64,000 nt of DNA from contig NW_024040040.1 of assembly GCF_014851395.1 (NCBI RefSeq), positions 14,807,403 to 14,871,402 on the forward strand, given 5' to 3'. Positions 58,176-64,000 of the stretch are shown here, one piece after another. The stretch comes from Micropterus salmoides (taxonomy: Eukaryota; Chordata; Actinopteri; Centrarchiformes; Centrarchidae). The notes under the pieces are model-generated. The model saw nothing but the letters and a program-made list of their open reading frames with translations. It ran no database searches and had not been told where the DNA came from. A program made the translations under genes and the position numbers. Position 1 is the stretch's first letter. Each line of letters opens with the position of its first letter.

Positions 58176-61100
58176 CTAGTTGCCCCACCAGTCAACTTGA
58201 GAGTGTGAGTAGTTGCCTCCGTAGCCGTCACTGGTGTAGAAGTTACCAAAACCACCTGAGGGGGAAGAAACAGAGCACAAAACTCAAAGTTAACAAACAA
58301 AAAGTAGCATGTTAGCTTGTCTCTAACACATCAAGTTGTGTTGTAGTGCAATGCTCAGTTAGAAAATGAGTATTATTATTAATTTATGTGTAGAGGAAAC
58401 AGTATTGTGCCTAATATTGATCCTTGTGAGACACTTAACAATTTAAAATTAATAATTTTGTCTCCTATGAATAATTTATGACAATTGCATTTTCTTAAGC
58501 AATTCTACAAAAAAATATTGCAGCGTGTGGAGTGACTATAAAGTATAAAATGATTAAAAACACAAGTTTAGTCCTAAAGCCAGATCCTCACCTCCTCCAA
58601 AGCCACGGGTTCCTCCATGTCCTGCCTGGTTGCGACCTCCACGTCCTCCAAATCCTCCAGAGGTGCCTCCGGCGGCAGTCTGGCGATAATCACGGGCTCC
58701 AAAGCCACCAGAGAATCTGGTGATAAAATCAAATACATAATTTAAATCAAATACAAAGTGAACTTCACTGCATTTGGACAAAACATTGATAAGCTAAGAC
58801 CCTTTAACATTTATAGAAAACACACACACACACACACACAATTAAGAAGAGACAGTGTGTTTATGTATACCTCTTAGAGCGTCCTCTGTTGCTGCTTTTA
58901 TGCTGGTGTTCATAGGCTAGGCTCTCAAGCCAAGAGGGAACTTCCTGTTTGGCCTCTACCAGGATGTCCAGCAGGTCTTTAGTGATGTTGCCATTTTTAT
59001 CATTAAAAAATGATGTGGCCAGTCCTACAGGTAAAAAAAAAAGTAAGCAATTGTAGCAGTAAATCTCAGCTTGTTGTGTGGTGGAGCTCAAAAAGCTCAA
59101 CAGTCTATCCTCATGTTAGATTATGTAACACAAATGAAACGAGGTTAATCCCACTGACTGACATTTGTTGTTGTCTTACCCAGGTTTCCAACTCGTCCTG
59201 TACGTCCAATACGGTGGACATACTCCTCTATGTCGCTGGGTAGGTCAAAGTTAATAACATGTTTCACATTGGATATGTCCAGACCCCGAGCTGCTACCTG
59301 AGTATGAACAAAAAGAGTACAGACGTGTTCAAATGCAGTAATGATTCAATTTGGTTGTAACAGATGGGAGTTTGTGAATACCAAGAACAGTATTGCTACA
59401 CATAGTAGTACTTTCTTTTGAGGCTGTCAATTAATATTTGCTGCCATATAAGTGTAATATACACATTATTAAGACAAGTTTAACCATTTTCATGGAAGAA
59501 TTTCATTTTACTGACCGCTGTGGCCACCAGAATGGGGCATTTTCCTGATCTGAACTGGCTCAGGGCCTCCTCTCGGTCTCGCTGGGAGCGATCGCCGTGG
59601 ATACTGGTGCAGGCGTAGCCCTCCCGATACAGGAAGTCCTCCAAGGCATCTGCGCCTTTCTTGGTCTCCACAAAAACCAGAGTCAACGAGTCCTTACCTG
59701 ATGAACCGAGAGAGAAGACATCTTTGGTTTATCATTAAAAGGGGAGTGGGTAAGCTGTAGGCAGTGGGTTTCATTTCTTTCTTTTAATCCGCAGGTAGAA
59801 GGGACAAGATAAGCATGCATTAAAAACCTAAAACATATGAAACACCACACAGTAGAATCTGTATGTGTAAAGGAACCACACCTGAAAGAACAACCAAATC
59901 AAACTTTATACTCAACAAAACACTGATGTCAGCTTGCAAGTAGCTTTTCTGACACCACATTTTTGAAACAATTTGGTTTGACACAACCTTTTAAAACTTT
60001 TTCACACGGTCCGTGTCAGGGAGTTTAAACTTGTTTCATGGAACACAAAAACATCTGGACTCCTACTGCTGCCAACAGCAAATCTTTCATGTTGAAATGT
60101 AATGGCATCTATCTTACTCAATCATTAAATTGCAATAAAATAGAGCTGTAGGTACAAAATAAGATCATACTGACAATCTTGAGATGTAAGTCCTCCAGTG
60201 TTTAATCAAATCATATGAATCATTCTTTCAGCCCTACAGGCAGGTAATACGTCTATTTTCAGTCCCTGGTGTGATACATAAATCTTAACAACATGCACCT
60301 TAATTAGATTAAATTGTCACATCACATTACAACAGATGTTTTTCAGTGAACACAATAATGTAATGGGTAGCAGTGTGGATAAAAACCAAAAAATAAGCAA
60401 AAACATTAACACCATCAGCAGCACTGTGTTGTGCAGGCACTGTGACTAGAGACACTGATGGAAAGAGTTTGGTCATAGTCCTTAGTTAATGCTCCTGCTT
60501 CATGAACATTACCACCTGATTATAAAGTAAAGGGCATTGGGGCCAATGTCATTTACATTTATTAGCTGTTGTGACTACAACATAACCAGACTCTTTCTAT
60601 CAAGGATTGGGTCGGACGTGAAGACACCACAGCAACATACGGTACATAAAAGATGCCACAAAAATACTCTTGATCTAAGAAAAAAAAAAACACAACAGGC
60701 ATGTTTGATTTAAGCTTAGCAAACCTGAACCATGAAATGGTACACAGAGCCAAAAAGAATAATAATAAACAAAGGAGTCTTCATCCACAGAAAAGAACAT
60801 TAAAAGGGCAAGCAAAATTATTTAAAATGTGAAATGACAGAGTTTCACCATTGAGGATCTTACCAGGTTTCTCTATGTTGTCTCCTGTATTGTCCTGTAC
60901 CTCGCTGGGGATAACTTGGGATAAAACCACACCAAACCACCAACATGTAAACTGCACTCAATCAGTAGTAGAAATCCAACTCTGTGTGTTTAATGTTCCT
61001 GATTTACCAAAGGGACACAAACTATTGCACTGGCTGAGATGAGAGGACGACACTATGACAATGGAAAAAGGATTGGGGAAATAAAACTGCACAGTGTGTG

Positions 61101-64000
61101 TGTGTGTATTTGTGTTAGCAGTAGCTCTAAACCCATGTAGAAAAATCTGTTTGTTTGATGTGTCGTAGACCCGTAGTGTTGGGACACATGAAAAGGTTAG
61201 GAGTTGTTATATCTTTGGGACTGTCTCACCTGTAGCACTGAGCAGGTCCAGCAGGAATGACCTCTTATCGCTCTCTTCTACCCACACTACTTTCTGAGTT
61301 ATGTTCTCTGAGGTAGAACCAACTCTTCCCACCGCCAGGAAGATGTACTCTTCCAGGAAATCCCTAGCCAGGATCTGGAAGAGGTGCAGAGAAGGTGCTT
61401 AATAGTAGATTTTACACACTGGATGGGCAAGATTCAACTAAAATGTTCTTTGTGTAGATTTGTAGAGACAAATTCCAGCTTTAGAGCATCAAGCTCCAAT
61501 ATTCCTACCATTTTCAATGTTGACATTGTTTACTTCATTTATTTTGTTTTTTTTACATTGCACTCATCTGTGCAACTCAAGACATTCTGAATGCTGATGA
61601 CATTTGGGACCTCTGATGGAGCTTATTTGATACCGTAGGTTTTTACTAGTATCACTCATAACTTAAGATCAGGAAATAAACGTGTTCATTTAGAAGACTT
61701 TGATAGCCAGAAGTCTTGCATGGTGAATAACAATTGATTACTGTATATATCAAAGAATGCTATATGAGCTTTCTCTACAGTCCCTTTCTTTCAAAGCTAC
61801 AACGTATACCTGGATCTCTTTAGGAAAGGTTGCGCTGAACATCATGGTTTGTCGGATGCCTTTATGCGGCATGGTGTCCTGTTCGACGATGCGTCTTATC
61901 TGTGGTTCAAATCCCATGTCCAACATACGATCTGCCTCATCCAGGACCAGGTAGCTGCAGAGATGAAAACAGAGGAAGAGAAAAGAGTTGGAGCCTTTAA
62001 ATCAAGCAAACTGCTTATTAATCTTTAGAAGAATGCAATTTCATTAAAAAGAAATCTCTCATCGGCATCGTCCATTAAAGAAATCAAGCAAATTGCTTAT
62101 TAAGTTCTATGCATCACCCCCTCCTCCTGTCTATGTCTTACTTGCAGTAGTCCAGTCCAATCTTGCCCCTCTCCATCATGTCCACCAGTCTTCCCGGAGT
62201 GGCCACGAGCAAGTGGCAGCCTCTCTCCAGATCTCTTATCTGCTGGCCAATGTCTGCTCCTCCATACACAACACAGGGACGCACTCTGGACCGGTAGGAA
62301 AACTACAAAGAAAAAGATGAATACATACATAGATTAACATGTCTTTATTTTTTAGCATTCCATGCTACTGTGTTTGTGTGTGCATGTATGCGCTCGCGCA
62401 TATGTGTAGAAACCTTTCTGGCTTCATCATATATCTGCAGTGCCAGTTCTCTGGTTGGAGCCAATACCAGTGAGATGGGGTACTGCTTACGACGCCCGTA
62501 CTTTCCATTCTCCTGTAATAAAATGACAACACAACATTTCAGTCCAACAACAGTTGATGGTTTTGTTAAGCAGCTACCTGTATAAGCCCCTAGGTGTCCC
62601 TGTTGCGCTGTCTATTCCTCAGTACGTCCAGCAGTTACTGCAGTTTGTACCTTGCAGGACACCATAGTTGTAAAGTACGTTCCGGCGGGGCCGCTATGTT
62701 GCTTTATGTTTACTTTCCGTGCCCTGTAAGGATTGGCTGTGTATCGGAGAGAGGATTGTTGCAGTGGAGGTCTCAACCACAATCCCGAATCCAGTGTCTG
62801 GCGCCTCCTTCCCTCCATACGACACCACACAACACCTACCAACACACAACGCACAGTCCAGGGGAGGCCTAGAGAGACGTCAGTGACCTCAGTGACGTCA
62901 AGAATTCAAAGGAGGGAGCCCAAATTTTCTGCTGGCTGAGAACCATGTTTAACTAAATACTGAGCTCAAAATTTCTCAGTACAGGTCAACACTTAACACA
63001 AAAATTATATATATGTCTAGCATGATATACTATACCTTACTACACAAAAAAAAAGCATTTTAATGCCTTTTCTTTAATTGTTGCTTAACCTTGTTAAATA
63101 CTTCTGCTTTACAGTGCCCAGTTAAATATGCTTGCATTAAAACCAGTAAAGCTATTTAGTGTGGTTAATTGCTGATTCAGGGGGCCTCCAAACTGTGTCA
63201 GGGGAGGTTCAGTGAACGGAAGTAAAACCATATTACATCAGTTATCAAAACGAGATCACACAGAACAGAATGTGTGTGTGATCTGGATAAAGATAGAGTT
63301 TTGGGGAAGTTTACTGTTTTTCCCCTTTGCCAGAGTCAGACACTGATGAACATCTGAGGACAGACCTTTTTCTGTATTTGTTGTCTGAGGTTAAACAGCA
63401 ATATTTGGCCATCTTGGCTTAATTGTTGAGCATCTGTGGAATCAAATAACATAATCATGGTCCTATAGTTAGAAAGGTTAGGAAAGTTAGGAAATTAGAA
63501 AACTAAGCAAGTAAACTGGGGTGAGGGGGCTCATTTTCAGCATTAATATAACCAACTGAAACTGCTGACTGACTGTTGAGTAATTACTTCTCTGTCTAAA
63601 CATGATGTAATGTTTTTGTTGTTTGTCTAGTGAAAACGCTATAAAAACTATTTATCTAATCTCAAAGACTTAATACCCTATACCAATTGATCCATGTGTT
63701 TTAGTTCATTATAAATCATTGAGGAAATAAAGTGCCATTATTTGGGGTTATTATTATTTGGTTTTGGGTTTATTCTTACCTGTCCAGATGCTTTAGCTGC
63801 GTTAAGAGCTTCTCCTGGTCCTTCAGTATAGATCTGGCTGAGAATGGGCAGAAGGAACGCCGCAGTCTTCCCAGAACCTACAAACACAAAGTCAACCTCA
63901 TTCATCTCCATTTGTAGAAACATCATTTTATTTTTCAGCTCAAGAATCTATGCGTGTGTCCTACCTGTCTGTGCGCAGGCCATGAGGTCTCGCTTTGACT
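58176..64000 (-). CDS. ddx3x: ATP-dependent RNA helicase DDX3 (partial, 5' end outside window)
   Basis: Exons from the right edge: 63965-64000 (partial), 63780-63877, 62414-62512, 62142-62302, 61810-61954, 61230-61374, optional 60864-60914, 59516-59697, 59180-59297, 58871-59024, 58592-58716, 58176-58255. DEAD-box motifs appear in order: I (CAQTGSGKT across the 63.9 kb intron), Ia PTRELA, Ib TPGR, II DEAD (VLDEADRM), III SAT, IV LVFVET, V ARGLDI, VI YVHRIGRTGR. The tail is Gly-rich (GGFGARDYRQ, GGRGGRN) and ends VDWWGN, the DDX3 signature. It unwinds RNA in translation initiation and other RNA processes, in cytoplasm and nucleus. The Q motif and N-terminal region lie beyond 64000. Fish have two co-orthologues; I cannot tell which this is. 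Confidence 0.96.
58821..58840 (+). repeat. (CA)10 microsatellite in a ddx3x intron
   Basis: Ten CA units near the donor of exon 58871-59024. Confidence 0.95.
60864..60914 (-). CDS. ddx3x: Candidate ddx3x cassette exon, 51 bases
   Basis: On the minus strand CCCAAG|TTATCC opens and AAACCTG|GTAAGATC closes a 51-base exon. Flanking exons join in phase 1 on both sides, so inclusion adds 17 residues without shifting the frame, reading VIPSEVQDNTGDNIEKP. It would sit between LLDLLSAT and GKDSLTLVFVET, directly ahead of helicase motif IV. Acidic and hydrophilic, consistent with a surface loop. I recall similar insertions in predicted fish Ddx3 isoforms but cannot confirm them here. Confidence 0.7.

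Overview
The window is nuclear DNA of a ray-finned (teleost) fish, probably a percomorph. Genes are split by GT-AG introns. Proteins such as Smim11, Gpr180, Tgds and Ddx3 are clearly vertebrate. The repeats are fish types: L2 and L1 LINEs, Tc1/mariner, Penelope-like ends, hAT-like MITEs and a short element with a (GGAT)n tail. There is no prokaryotic gene organisation.

Layout. 0-7 kb: AT-rich DNA with one unidentified coding exon (775-902, minus) and a minus-strand connexin-family gene (2699-6882). Its largest intron is packed with a nested inverted repeat, and one exon looks frameshifted. 7.3-19.7 kb: a short retroelement, then a very large inverted duplication. The arms (7645-12055 and 14630-19737) carry the same pieces of a spliced transposon-type gene, an L1 fragment and a Penelope-like end, around a 2.6 kb spacer. 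The right arm also holds the first 66 nt of a 5S rRNA gene. 19.7-25.5 kb: MITEs, an N-acyltransferase-like fragment and an inverted Penelope-like unit. 25.9-27.3 kb: smim11 (minus). 28.2 kb: an intact tRNA-Ser(CGA). 29.2-31.8 kb: a 5'-truncated L2 LINE. 32.2-33.4 kb: a nearly intact Tc1/mariner element with DD36E spacing and a single nonsense codon. 33.4-37.5 kb: intergenic with a hAT-like element.

37.5-64 kb is the ordinary gene-rich part. gpr180 (minus, 10 exons, 428 codons) and tgds (plus, 12 exons, 349 codons) are head-to-head about 0.8 kb apart, as in other vertebrates. tgds is convergent with ddx3x (minus), whose 3' end is preceded by about 8.7 kb without genes that is probably its 3' UTR. 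ddx3x is cut by the window edge at motif I. A 51-base phase-compatible cassette exon lies just before helicase motif IV.

The host genes do not form one pathway. Tgds is an NAD-dependent sugar-nucleotide dehydratase-like enzyme, Gpr180 a membrane receptor-like protein, Smim11 a micro membrane protein and Ddx3 an RNA helicase. The most unusual biology is the palindromic transposon cluster and the Ddx3 cassette exon. All exon limits were worked out by hand from splice signals, reading frame and remembered family sequences. No alignment was run.
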